Of a stretch of 8,779 nucleotides of DNA, positions 1-4,829 are shown one piece after another. The DNA is taken from the NCBI GenBank assembly GCA_019661855.1, contig JAIFWM010000026.1, positions 1 to 8,779 of the forward strand. Direction: 5' to 3'. The first letter of the stretch is position 1. Each line of letters begins with the position of its first letter. Both the position numbers and the translations under genes were made by a program. A model generated the notes under the pieces. It made no database searches, was not told the origin of the DNA, and saw only the letters and a program-made list of their open reading frames with translations. This DNA is from Candidatus Parcubacteria bacterium. Lineage in GTDB: Bacteria; Patescibacteriota; Minisyncoccia; Phycocordibacterales; SBAW01.

Positions 1-215
1 TCAGATTTACCATAGGCACTAAGGAGTACTCGCTCATCTTCTTCGGCGTTAGTTATGTTGCAACGTCCTCCACCCGAAATGCGCAATTTTTCTCCCAGCC
101 GTTTATTTTTCTCAAGCAAGAGAACCTTTTTGCCTAACGCCGCAGCAGCCCCCGCCGCCATCATACCAGAGGCTCCCCCGCCTATCACTAATACGTCATA
201 CGGTTCGTGCGTCAT
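1..215 (-). CDS. NAD(P)/FAD-dependent oxidoreductase, HI0933/BaiN family (N-terminal part, runs off left edge)
   Basis: I translated this by hand because it is cut by the window edge. Seventy-one residues are visible from the ATG at 213-215. They start with a Rossmann dinucleotide-binding motif (VLVIGGGASGMMAA, residues 8-21), followed by an acidic beta-2 end (LLLEKN, 32-37) and the family hallmark ISGGGRCNITN (46-56). GGGRCN is typical of the HI0933/BaiN/RdsA flavoproteins, usually about 400 residues long, so roughly one fifth is seen. Members bind FAD and are cytosolic; some are reductases in bile-acid metabolism, but most have no known substrate. The gene lies 10 bases after the zinc-protein gene on the same strand, so the two are probably co-transcribed. 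No strong Shine-Dalgarno (SD) sequence precedes the ATG. The family call is firm; the substrate is unknown. Confidence 0.88.
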   Translation of the reverse strand, partial: MTHEPYDVLVIGGGASGMMAAGAAAALGKKVLLLEKNKRLGEKLRISGGGRCNITNAEEDERVLLSAYGKS

Positions 216-225
216 GACCCAGTGA

Positions 226-579
226 TTACTCAGCGAGAGATTTAACGAGGCGAGTGAGTGTGTCGAGTTTAGCGTTAATTTGTTCGATCTGAGATTGTAA
301 ATCATTTGATCCCCTTTCCTCTCTGTGAGGGCGTGAGTAGGTACGTGGCGCTGGCATTGAGTCATCTTTATTGCCCTCAAAACAATCTTTACAAAATACC
401 GGTTTTTTGCCGTTGGGACGAAAAGGAACTTGACATGCTTTGTGACAATTAGCACAGGTAGCATCATATAGCTCAATAGGAGCTCCGGAGTCGCGTTTAA
501 ATGAACCTCCAAACCTTGGCTTGCGAAACTCACGCTTGGGGCCAGCGCTGGAGAAGCTTCTTTTCTTGAAATCGTTCAT
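226..579 (-). CDS. CxxC-x17-CxxC zinc-ribbon-like small protein
   Basis: A 117-residue protein. The basic N-terminus (about 1-30, rich in K, R, F, S and G) resembles a disordered nucleic-acid-binding tail. The core has C42-x2-C45, then VPFRPNGKKPVFC leading to C63-x2-C66, with 17 residues between the pairs. This matches the small CxxC-x17-CxxC domain seen in many CPR and other bacterial proteins and predicts one bound zinc. An extra Cys sits at 49. Residues 92-116 look like a short coiled coil (LQSQIEQINAKLDTLTRLVKS), suggesting oligomerisation. An AGGT lies just upstream of the ATG, and a possible -10 (TATGTT, 594-599) follows the terminator at 625-653, so the gene probably starts its own transcript with the flavoprotein downstream. 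The function is unknown; RNA or DNA binding is inferred from the basic tail and zinc motif. Confidence 0.85.
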   Translation of the reverse strand: MNDFKKRSFSSAGPKREFRKPRFGGSFKRDSGAPIELYDATCANCHKACQVPFRPNGKKPVFCKDCFEGNKDDSMPAPRTYSRPHREERGSNDLQSQIEQINAKLDTLTRLVKSLAE

Positions 580-624
580 GTACCTAAAACTCTAACATAG
601 ATTTAGGAAAATAGGAAGAGTAAG

Positions 625-653
625 AAAAAAGGCGGCTCATGGCCGCCTTTTTT
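625..653 (-). terminator. Rho-independent terminator, symmetric A/T-flanked hairpin
   Basis: Inverted repeat GGCGGC (631-636) / GCCGCC (642-647) with a five-base loop, flanked by six A on the left and six T on the right that extend the stem. On the minus strand it lies 27 bases after the stop of the 39-residue small gene and is followed by a T run, so it should end that transcript. The symmetry would let it work in both directions, but no plus-strand gene lies to its left. Confidence 0.85.
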
Positions 654-679
654 CTTTTGACCTATATGTCAAAGTTTAA

Positions 680-799
680 CTATGCAGTTGTGGTTGCGTC
701 AGCTGCAGGCGTGGCTGCAGGTTCTGCTGCTGGAACTGCAGGAGTAACCACTTCCGGTGTTGCCGCCGGGGTAGGTGTTACAGGAGTAGTATCATCCAT
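680..799 (-). CDS. Small Ala/Pro/Thr-rich acidic protein (39 aa)
   Basis: Hand-translated from the ATG at 797-799 to a TAG at 680-682. The product starts MDDTTPVTPTPAATPEVV and has 11 Ala, 10 Thr, 8 Pro, 4 Val, five acidic residues, no Lys or Arg and no aromatic residue. This skewed but orderly composition, with Thr-Pro and Ala-Ala repeats, looks like a translated low-complexity peptide rather than noise. A perfect terminator follows 27 bases after the stop. The leader is A/T-rich and has no clear SD. No hydrophobic segment or signal peptide is visible, so it would be a soluble, disordered peptide. The opposite-strand frame (639-833) starts inside the terminator stem and is judged to be its shadow. 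Whether it is made, and its function, are unknown. Confidence 0.5.
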   Translation of the reverse strand: MDDTTPVTPTPAATPEVVTPAVPAAEPAATPAADATTTA

Positions 800-884
800 A
801 AAGAAAATTTATTTTTGTTACGTCAATTATTAAGAACGACCGATACGCAACCATATCATGCATTTCTTTAATACCCAACTAAAT

Positions 885-1484
885 CTACCCAACGGTGCCT
901 GTCTTCACTTCTCCAGCTCGCTTGTAACGGGCAAAAACTACACCGTTTTTAGTAACCAAACTTTCCTCCATCGCAAACGCAGCAGCAATAGTACCCTCGC
1001 CGAACAAACGTTTACCAGTGCCCAGAGTAATGGGAAATGTCATGAGCCTCATCTCGTCTACCAGATCATGTTTGAACAGTGTTTGAGCTAGGTTGCCGCT
1101 ACCGATGACATGTAAGTTAGAACCTTCCGAATCTTTGAGTTTTTTAATATCCTCAACATTTTTAAGAAACATGGAGTTCTTCCACTCTGACTCGACTTTG
1201 GTAGTACTCACGCAATACTTGGTGACCTCCATGATACCTGGCCACATGTCTGCATGTTTAGGCCAATAGGCAGCAAAAATTTCAAATGTCTTCCTACCCA
1301 AAAGAAGATCCGCAGGTTGCATCCATTTTTGCATAAATGCCCCTCCTTCTTGATCAGCATCATTAAAATACGGCGCAGTCCATCCACCGTATTTAAAGCC
1401 GCTCGATGTGTCTTCGTCAGGTCCGCCAGGCGCCTGCATAACTCCATCTAAAGTAATAAACTCCTGGATTATTATTTTTCTCAT
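885..1484 (-). CDS. Dihydrofolate reductase-like protein (RibD C-terminal domain family)
   Basis: A 199-residue single-domain protein of the RibD C-terminal/YyaP-YwjB type. Visible blocks are the N-terminal strand and active-site loop (EFITLDGVMQAPGG, 8-21), LLGRKTFEIFAAYWP (61-75), the nucleotide-binding segment HVIGSGNLAQTLF (125-137) and LVDEMRLMTFPITLGTGKRLF (141-161). The length is normal for the family. Members have a DHFR fold and probably bind NADPH, but most stand-alone versions have no proven substrate, so calling it a true dihydrofolate reductase would go too far. The ATG at 1482-1484 begins right at the first beta strand (MRKIIIQEF). An extended -10 ends only six bases upstream, so the mRNA may be leaderless. 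The gene follows a membrane protein gene by 23 bases. This is a common accessory family in free-living soil bacteria, so horizontal gain is plausible. Confidence 0.88.
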   Translation of the reverse strand: MRKIIIQEFITLDGVMQAPGGPDEDTSSGFKYGGWTAPYFNDADQEGGAFMQKWMQPADLLLGRKTFEIFAAYWPKHADMWPGIMEVTKYCVSTTKVESEWKNSMFLKNVEDIKKLKDSEGSNLHVIGSGNLAQTLFKHDLVDEMRLMTFPITLGTGKRLFGEGTIAAAFAMEESLVTKNGVVFARYKRAGEVKTGTVG

Positions 1485-1490
1485 TAGAGA

Positions 1491-1500
1491 ATTATAGCAA
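1491..1500 (-). promoter_or_regulatory. Extended -10 promoter, probably leaderless, of the DHFR-like gene
   Basis: On the minus strand the sequence TTGCTATAAT is a perfect TATAAT with the TGn extension. It ends six bases before the ATG of the DHFR-like gene, so transcription should begin at or next to the A of the start codon. Only a poor -35 (TTGGTT, spacer 19) can be found. No SD lies between it and the ATG. Confidence 0.55.
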
Positions 1501-1507
1501 ATCGCCT

Positions 1508-1759
1508 CTAATTTAAACCAAAGTAGAGGCCAATAACTAGTAGTATCTGAATAACAAGCGCCAATAAAAACTTCTTAGGATTTGAGAGGTTGAACAAATA
1601 TGCTGCTAAAGATAAAAAATATATCACCACCGCTAACGCCATAACTATCAGAAGATTTGGGCCTTCAGGATCATTGGAAAACACGAACATCAATCTAGAG
1701 AACACAATAGCTGTTATTCCTAAGATTAGCAGTGAAGTCTTTTTTGATTTGAAATCCAT
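1508..1759 (-). CDS. Small three-helix membrane protein, unknown function
   Basis: An 83-residue, strongly hydrophobic protein with a short basic N-terminus (MDFKSKK). Three likely membrane helices are at about 8-28, 35-56 and 63-82, joined by polar turns (SNDPEGPN at 28-35 and NLSNPKK at 57-63). No recognised catalytic motif. By the positive-inside rule the N-terminus should be cytosolic. The ATG lies 10 bases after an extended -10 (TTGCTATACT), leaving a leader of only a few bases. The DHFR-like gene follows by 23 bases and could be co-transcribed in addition to using its own promoter. I do not recognise the family. Confidence 0.75.
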   Translation of the reverse strand: MDFKSKKTSLLILGITAIVFSRLMFVFSNDPEGPNLLIVMALAVVIYFLSLAAYLFNLSNPKKFLLALVIQILLVIGLYFGLN

Positions 1760-1769
1760 AATACAACCG

Positions 1770-1779
1770 AGTATAGCAA
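1770..1779 (-). promoter_or_regulatory. Extended -10 promoter of the small membrane protein gene
   Basis: Minus-strand TTGCTATACT has the TGn extension and a -10 matching TATAAT at five of six positions. It ends 10 bases before the ATG. No convincing -35 is present. It forms an imperfect inverted repeat (9 of 10 positions) with the tRNA promoter facing the other way at 1792-1801. Confidence 0.5.
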
Positions 1780-1791
1780 TAGTTCTAAAAT

Positions 1792-1801
1792 TTGCTATTC
1801 T
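1792..1801 (+). promoter_or_regulatory. Extended -10 promoter of tRNA-Gln
   Basis: Plus-strand TTGCTATTCT has the TGn extension and the -10 hexamer TATTCT. It ends 11 bases before the first base of the tRNA, leaving a short 5' leader of about five bases for RNase P to remove. No good -35 is found. It diverges from the membrane protein promoter. Confidence 0.45.
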
Positions 1802-1812
1802 CTATCTTGTAT

Positions 1813-1886
1813 TGCCCGATCGTCTAATGGTAGGACAGCGGCCTTTGAAGCCGTTAATTGGGGTTCGAATCCCTGTCGGGCAGCCA
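1813..1886 (+). tRNA. tRNA-Gln (anticodon TTG), CCA encoded
   Basis: A complete cloverleaf can be folded. The acceptor stem TGCCCGA (1813-1819) pairs with TCGGGCA (1876-1882), the discriminator is G1883 and the encoded CCA is 1884-1886. The D-stem is GTC/GAC (1822-1824/1834-1836) around a loop with GG. The anticodon stem GCGGC/GCCGT (1838-1842/1850-1854) holds the loop CTTTGAA, so the anticodon TTG at 1845-1847 reads CAA glutamine codons (and CAG by wobble). The T-loop TTCGAAT lies at 1864-1870. The weak first acceptor pair (T-A) is usual for tRNA-Gln. The 114 bases between the tRNA and the next gene hold no clear terminator, so the following genes could share its transcript. Confidence 0.97.
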
Positions 1887-2000
1887 AGTCGTGCTAGGTT
1901 ATCGTGCCGAGACACTTCGTTTGACAGCTTAACGTAAGGCGACGGACTTAGTCTTCAGAAAAAGATCATGGGTAATGTATATTTTAAATAAACAAAAAGT

Positions 2001-2405
2001 ATGGCCAATATCCAAGTAACCCCGTTTGTCTTTTTTGAGGGAAATTGCAAAGAGGCTATGACCTTTTATCACGGTATTTTAGGCGGCTCACTCACATTCA
2101 GAACGTACGGCGAGGCGATGGGAGATAAAGCTCCTGAGGGTTGGAGCGACAAAATAGTACATGCCTCTCTTGAGAACGGCAGCATCTACCTCAATGCATG
2201 GGATTCAAAAATAGCCAATCCTGAAGCGCGAAAAATTGAATTAGAGATTAGTGGCGACGATGAACCGAAACTTCGAGAGATATTTGATAAATTGTGCGAA
2301 GAAGGAAAAGCAAAGCATCCAATAGAAATGCAACCCTGGGGCGGTCTTTCGGGACGCCTCTTCGACAAATACGGTCTCGACTGGATAGTTACCGTAAAAA
2401 TTTAA
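2001..2405 (+). CDS. VOC family protein, PhnB/YjdN-like (glyoxalase fold)
   Basis: A 134-residue protein with the compact vicinal-oxygen-chelate layout of the PhnB/YjdN subgroup: VTPFVFFEGNCKEAMTFYHG (6-25), ILGG, DKIVHASLENGSIYLNAWD (50-68), IELEISGDDE (79-88), LCEEGKAKHPIEMQPWGGLSGRLFDKYGLDWIV (98-130). The FFEGNCKEA block and the terminal FDKYGLDWIV are characteristic. Normal length. Members of this subgroup are metal-binding-fold proteins that mostly lack an assigned reaction, so no substrate is claimed. The ATG is preceded only by an A-rich stretch (AACAAAAAGT) with no clear SD. A weak promoter (TTCAGA, spacer 18, TATATT at 1978-1983) could serve it. The DUF488 gene follows 16 bases later. 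Confidence 0.88.
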   Translation: MANIQVTPFVFFEGNCKEAMTFYHGILGGSLTFRTYGEAMGDKAPEGWSDKIVHASLENGSIYLNAWDSKIANPEARKIELEISGDDEPKLREIFDKLCEEGKAKHPIEMQPWGGLSGRLFDKYGLDWIVTVKI

Positions 2406-2421
2406 TGACGGCATAGACGGC

Positions 2422-2775
2422 ATGAAAGGAACAATTCTTTTAAAACGGATTTATGAACCATACGCCAAAAGTGACGGATTCCGGATCTTGGTAGATAGGC
2501 TTTGGCCGCGTGGCATCGGAAAAGATCAGGCTAAACTAAATCTATGGTCTAAAGAGATTGGCCCGAGCACGGAACTTAGGAAATGGTTTGGACATGACCC
2601 GCAGAAGTGGGTAGCATTTAAGAAAAAATATAGGCAGGAACTTGCCGACAAAGGTGGTCCGCTGCAAGAATTAAGACTGCTGCACAGGAAACATAAGAGA
2701 GTGACGCTATTGTACGGCGCCCGAGATGAAAAACATAACGAAGCAGTTGTGCTAGCAGAAATACTTGAGAAATGA
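2422..2775 (+). CDS. DUF488 family protein, YeaO-like
   Basis: A 117-residue protein with the family signature: RIYEPYAKSDGFRILVDRLWPRGI (9-32), LNLWSKEIGPSTELRKWFGHD (39-59), KWVAFKKKYRQEL (62-74) and a C-terminal VTLLYGARDEKHNEAVVLAEIL. The VDRLWPRG block and the PS-x-ELRKWF block are diagnostic. Normal length for YeaO-type single-domain members. The biochemical role is not established; it is predicted to be cytosolic. It lies 16 bases after the VOC gene and ends 22 bases before a strong bidirectional terminator, so the two form a small operon. No SD is visible before the ATG, so translation may rely on coupling with the VOC gene. Confidence 0.9.
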   Translation: MKGTILLKRIYEPYAKSDGFRILVDRLWPRGIGKDQAKLNLWSKEIGPSTELRKWFGHDPQKWVAFKKKYRQELADKGGPLQELRLLHRKHKRVTLLYGARDEKHNEAVVLAEILEK

Positions 2776-2797
2776 TCCGCTATACCTACAAAAAGCC

Positions 2798-2825
2798 AAC
2801 GCCCCGCTTTAAGCGGGGCGTTTTT
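2798..2825. terminator. Bidirectional Rho-independent terminator between convergent genes
   Basis: A perfect stem AACGCCCCGC (2798-2807) / GCGGGGCGTT (2813-2822) with a five-base loop. On the plus strand five T follow (2821-2825) and end the VOC-DUF488 unit. On the minus strand the hairpin is followed, after three bases, by five T (2790-2794), which ends the CAP-protein transcript. Confidence 0.93.
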
Positions 2826-2834
2826 GCGGATAAT

Positions 2835-3467
2835 TTATCGAGGAAGTGCAAAGTCGTCTGTTGCATAGACTGTGCTGCCCACCTGTGCCACACCAACACC
2901 GTGGAAGGTATATGACGTGTTAAGAATATTGGCGCGATGGCCTGGGCTATTCATCCACCCATCAACCATCATTTTTGCAGTTTCGGTTGCCGAAAGATTA
3001 TATCCTTTCATAAAGTAAATATTCTCCCCCACCGCACTCCACGTGTAGCCTGCGTTCGTGACCCGGCAAGCAGAGTTGCACCCGGTTAGGTCGGTGTGAC
3101 TAAAGTAATTATTTTTTAACATGTCGTCGCTGTGCGCACGAGCAACGTTTTGCAATGTGGTGTCACTTTTCAATGCCCCCAAACCGTTTTTAGTGCGCTC
3201 TTCGTTGAGCATTCTAAAAATCTCACTTTCAACCGTTTTTGCAAAATCTGTGGTTGAGGTAGTAGTAACTGTAGTTTGTACAACGGGCTGCGTTGGCGTT
3301 TGCACAGTTGGCGCAGGCTTTGGAGCTTCTGTTACAAACCGAGTTCGAGCGTCATGTCTTAGACTAATACGATGAGCATCTGCGTGAGCGCCGGGGACTA
3401 CTAATAAGCCGAGCAAGGACAACAATGCAATTATTTTCATACGGTAGCGATGACTTAAGTTATTCAT
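2835..3467 (-). CDS. Secreted CAP/SCP-domain protein (YkwD-like)
   Basis: 210 residues from the first ATG. A signal peptide is clear if translation starts at M10 (3438-3440): MKIIALLSLLGLLVVPGAHA, with a likely cut after AHA (29). The first ATG (3465-3467) would only add nine polar/basic residues; neither start has a convincing SD. A Thr/Pro/Val-rich linker (about 48-72) leads to the CAP domain (76-207) with its usual landmarks: LNEERTKNGLGAL (87-99), ARAHSDDM (109-116, H112), YFSHTD, VGENIYF (147-152, E148) and WMNSPGHRANIL (171-182, H177). Two cysteines (130 and 134) may form a disulfide. CAP proteins are extracellular; bacterial members have no agreed enzyme activity. The C-terminus (FALPR) has no LPXTG sorting signal, so it is probably not a substrate of the neighbouring sortase. 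It lies 46 bases after the sortase gene. Confidence 0.9.
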   Translation of the reverse strand: MNNLSHRYRMKIIALLSLLGLLVVPGAHADAHRISLRHDARTRFVTEAPKPAPTVQTPTQPVVQTTVTTTSTTDFAKTVESEIFRMLNEERTKNGLGALKSDTTLQNVARAHSDDMLKNNYFSHTDLTGCNSACRVTNAGYTWSAVGENIYFMKGYNLSATETAKMMVDGWMNSPGHRANILNTSYTFHGVGVAQVGSTVYATDDFALPR

Positions 3468-3513
3468 AGGTCTTACACATTTCTGTACTTACTTTTATTA
3501 ATGCTTCATGGCT

Positions 3514-4038
3514 TCATTCTGCGAGCTTGGCATAGACCACTCTGCGCTTATCATATGTGCTGCGCGAGTTGTCGAAGCTGCCTTCGCAGGTTATTAAGTT
3601 CAAGTACACTCCGTCGTTACGAGTAAAAATAAAGTCCATCGGCAAATCCTGAAGTCGATAAACTATCGAGTCGGTTACGACAAAGTGCTTGCCTCCTACA
3701 GAGAGGCTGTCTCCTGTTTGCAAGTTTTTAAGTTTTTTAAACGCCGCATACACATGCGCGTCCAAAACTGCACTACCCTTTTCTCCTGGCGCGGTGCCAT
3801 ATTTGTACCAACCAACTGCGCCAGTTGCACCATCTGGCACATCCATTTCCCCTTTTTCATTTGTTCCAACTTCTACAATTGGCGCATCAAGTGCAATAGC
3901 GGGGATCTTAAGGCTTAGCGGTTCTTGAGCTTTTGCGGTGGGTACCTCGACAACAAGGGGGATGTTCGCTTCTGACAATGTTCCAACCCCGATACAGTAA
4001 AGTGAGAGAGATAAAAGAAATACTATTCCTATACGCAT
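3514..4038 (-). CDS. Sortase, class F-like
   Basis: 174 residues. The N-terminal hydrophobic segment (about 4-20) is a membrane anchor or signal. The region 41-172 is the sortase barrel: LKIPAIALDAPIVEVG (43-58), GAVGWYKYGTAPGEKGSAVLDAHVY (73-97) with catalytic H95, LNLITCEGSFD (146-156) with the nucleophile C151, and YDKRRVVYAKL (162-172) with the Arg at 165. All three catalytic residues are therefore present. Sortases cleave sorting motifs on surface proteins and transfer them to cell-envelope acceptors outside the membrane. The short size and DAHVY and TCEGSFD blocks fit class F (or a near E/D type). An AKA-QE sequence (35-39) resembles a signal peptidase site but lies far from the hydrophobic core. 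No pilin or LPXTG gene is present nearby. GAGG lies two bases before the ATG, too close for a normal SD. Confidence 0.9.
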   Translation of the reverse strand: MRIGIVFLLSLSLYCIGVGTLSEANIPLVVEVPTAKAQEPLSLKIPAIALDAPIVEVGTNEKGEMDVPDGATGAVGWYKYGTAPGEKGSAVLDAHVYAAFKKLKNLQTGDSLSVGGKHFVVTDSIVYRLQDLPMDFIFTRNDGVYLNLITCEGSFDNSRSTYDKRRVVYAKLAE

Positions 4039-4045
4039 AACCTCA

Positions 4046-4075
4046 AGTGTAGCGTCATGAGAAACTCATGTCCAA
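4046..4075 (-). promoter_or_regulatory. Possible promoter of the sortase gene with a palindrome in its spacer
   Basis: Minus-strand TTGGAC (4070-4075), an 18-base spacer and TACACT (4046-4051), ending seven bases before the ATG. Both boxes are only partial matches to consensus. The spacer is nearly filled by a perfect inverted repeat, CATGAG-AAA-CTCATG (4056-4070). No T run follows it, so it is not a terminator; an operator for a dimeric repressor is one reading. Confidence 0.3.
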
Positions 4076-4103
4076 ATTTTTGATGAAGCACTAATTTTTT
4101 CTT

Positions 4104-4829
4104 CTATTTTTCTGGGCACGCACGCACCATCTCTGCCTTGTCTTCGGCAGTGAGCCGCAAGTTTGTAGTGCTTAGCATATTGTCTGGATACATGATCGAG
4201 TCTTTGTTTGCCACATGACCAAGTCCGAGCGCATGGCCAAACTCGTGAGTTATCGCACGCTGTAACTCCGTTTTGGTTTGGTAGCCATAGATATAAATAT
4301 GCTGGCCAGTTTCGTCAGATATGTATCTTCCCTCTTTAATGTCACCCTCGGGTATTGCGTTCCTACTTTTTGCCACATCAGCATTGACACGATCTCTCAG
4401 CTCATAGTAGCGGTCACGCAAGGGTTTAAGTACTTCCTCTGATGCACCTTCGCGCTGCTTTTGCGCATATTCGTTACCAATTTTTGTTGCTTCGGCTTTA
4501 GCAGCTTCTATATCACCATCAATCGACTCGAGCGTGTCGACAGTTTTTTGCACCTGACCATACACAAATGAAACCGGGAGATCAGGATTTTCGTTTACTT
4601 GTTCGTGTATAAACACATCTCTTCCAAGCGCCTCATTCCATACCGCTGCCGCTTGGTCGAGCATTTCATTAACTTGCTCAACATCTAACTCTGTAAATTT
4701 TGAATCAAGATCGGCTAGGGCATACGTCACTGGCGTAACGCACGGGATCTTGCGGGTATACAGTTCATAGCCTAAATAGCCGACAAGCACTCCAAGAATT
4801 GTAAGAAGAAAAAGTGTACTCTTGGTCAT
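4104..4829 (-). CDS. Membrane-anchored metzincin-like zinc metalloprotease
   Basis: 241 residues. One N-terminal membrane helix (4-22) with the rest outside the cytosol. The zinc site is HEFGHALGLGH (195-205): H195, H199 and H205 bind zinc and E196 is the catalytic base. A Met-turn follows in SIMYP (211-215, M213). This is the HExxHxxGxxH plus Met-turn pattern of metzincins, closest to matrixin-like bacterial proteins. N-terminal to it, MLDQAAAVWNEAL (56-68) resembles the matrixin entry helix; then comes a charged helical stretch (about 93-155: many E, K, A, R) looking like a long coiled-coil insertion. C30 and C238 could pair. Its ATG overlaps the dnaX stop as ATGA, so translation is probably coupled. 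Autoproteolysis or envelope-protein processing is inferred from the family; the substrate is unknown. Confidence 0.88.
   Translation of the reverse strand: MTKSTLFLLTILGVLVGYLGYELYTRKIPCVTPVTYALADLDSKFTELDVEQVNEMLDQAAAVWNEALGRDVFIHEQVNENPDLPVSFVYGQVQKTVDTLESIDGDIEAAKAEATKIGNEYAQKQREGASEEVLKPLRDRYYELRDRVNADVAKSRNAIPEGDIKEGRYISDETGQHIYIYGYQTKTELQRAITHEFGHALGLGHVANKDSIMYPDNMLSTTNLRLTAEDKAEMVRACPEK

Noticed and set aside
639..833. Plus-strand Ala/Gly/Val-rich frame of 64 residues
   Set aside because: It begins inside the terminator stem and is the antisense of the Ala/Pro/Thr-rich minus-strand gene; it has no SD.
1187..2000. Integration site or mobile element next to tRNA-Gln
   Set aside because: No integrase, transposase or direct repeat of the tRNA 3' end was seen; the region is filled by ordinary small genes.
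2571..2591. GGAAC sequence as a possible EcfG-type -35 element
   Set aside because: It lies inside the DUF488 gene and has no matching GTT at the proper spacing. No GGAAC-type promoter was found upstream of any gene here.
4056..4070. CATGAG-AAA-CTCATG as a terminator for the metalloprotease gene
   Set aside because: No T run follows the hairpin on either strand in the needed position.
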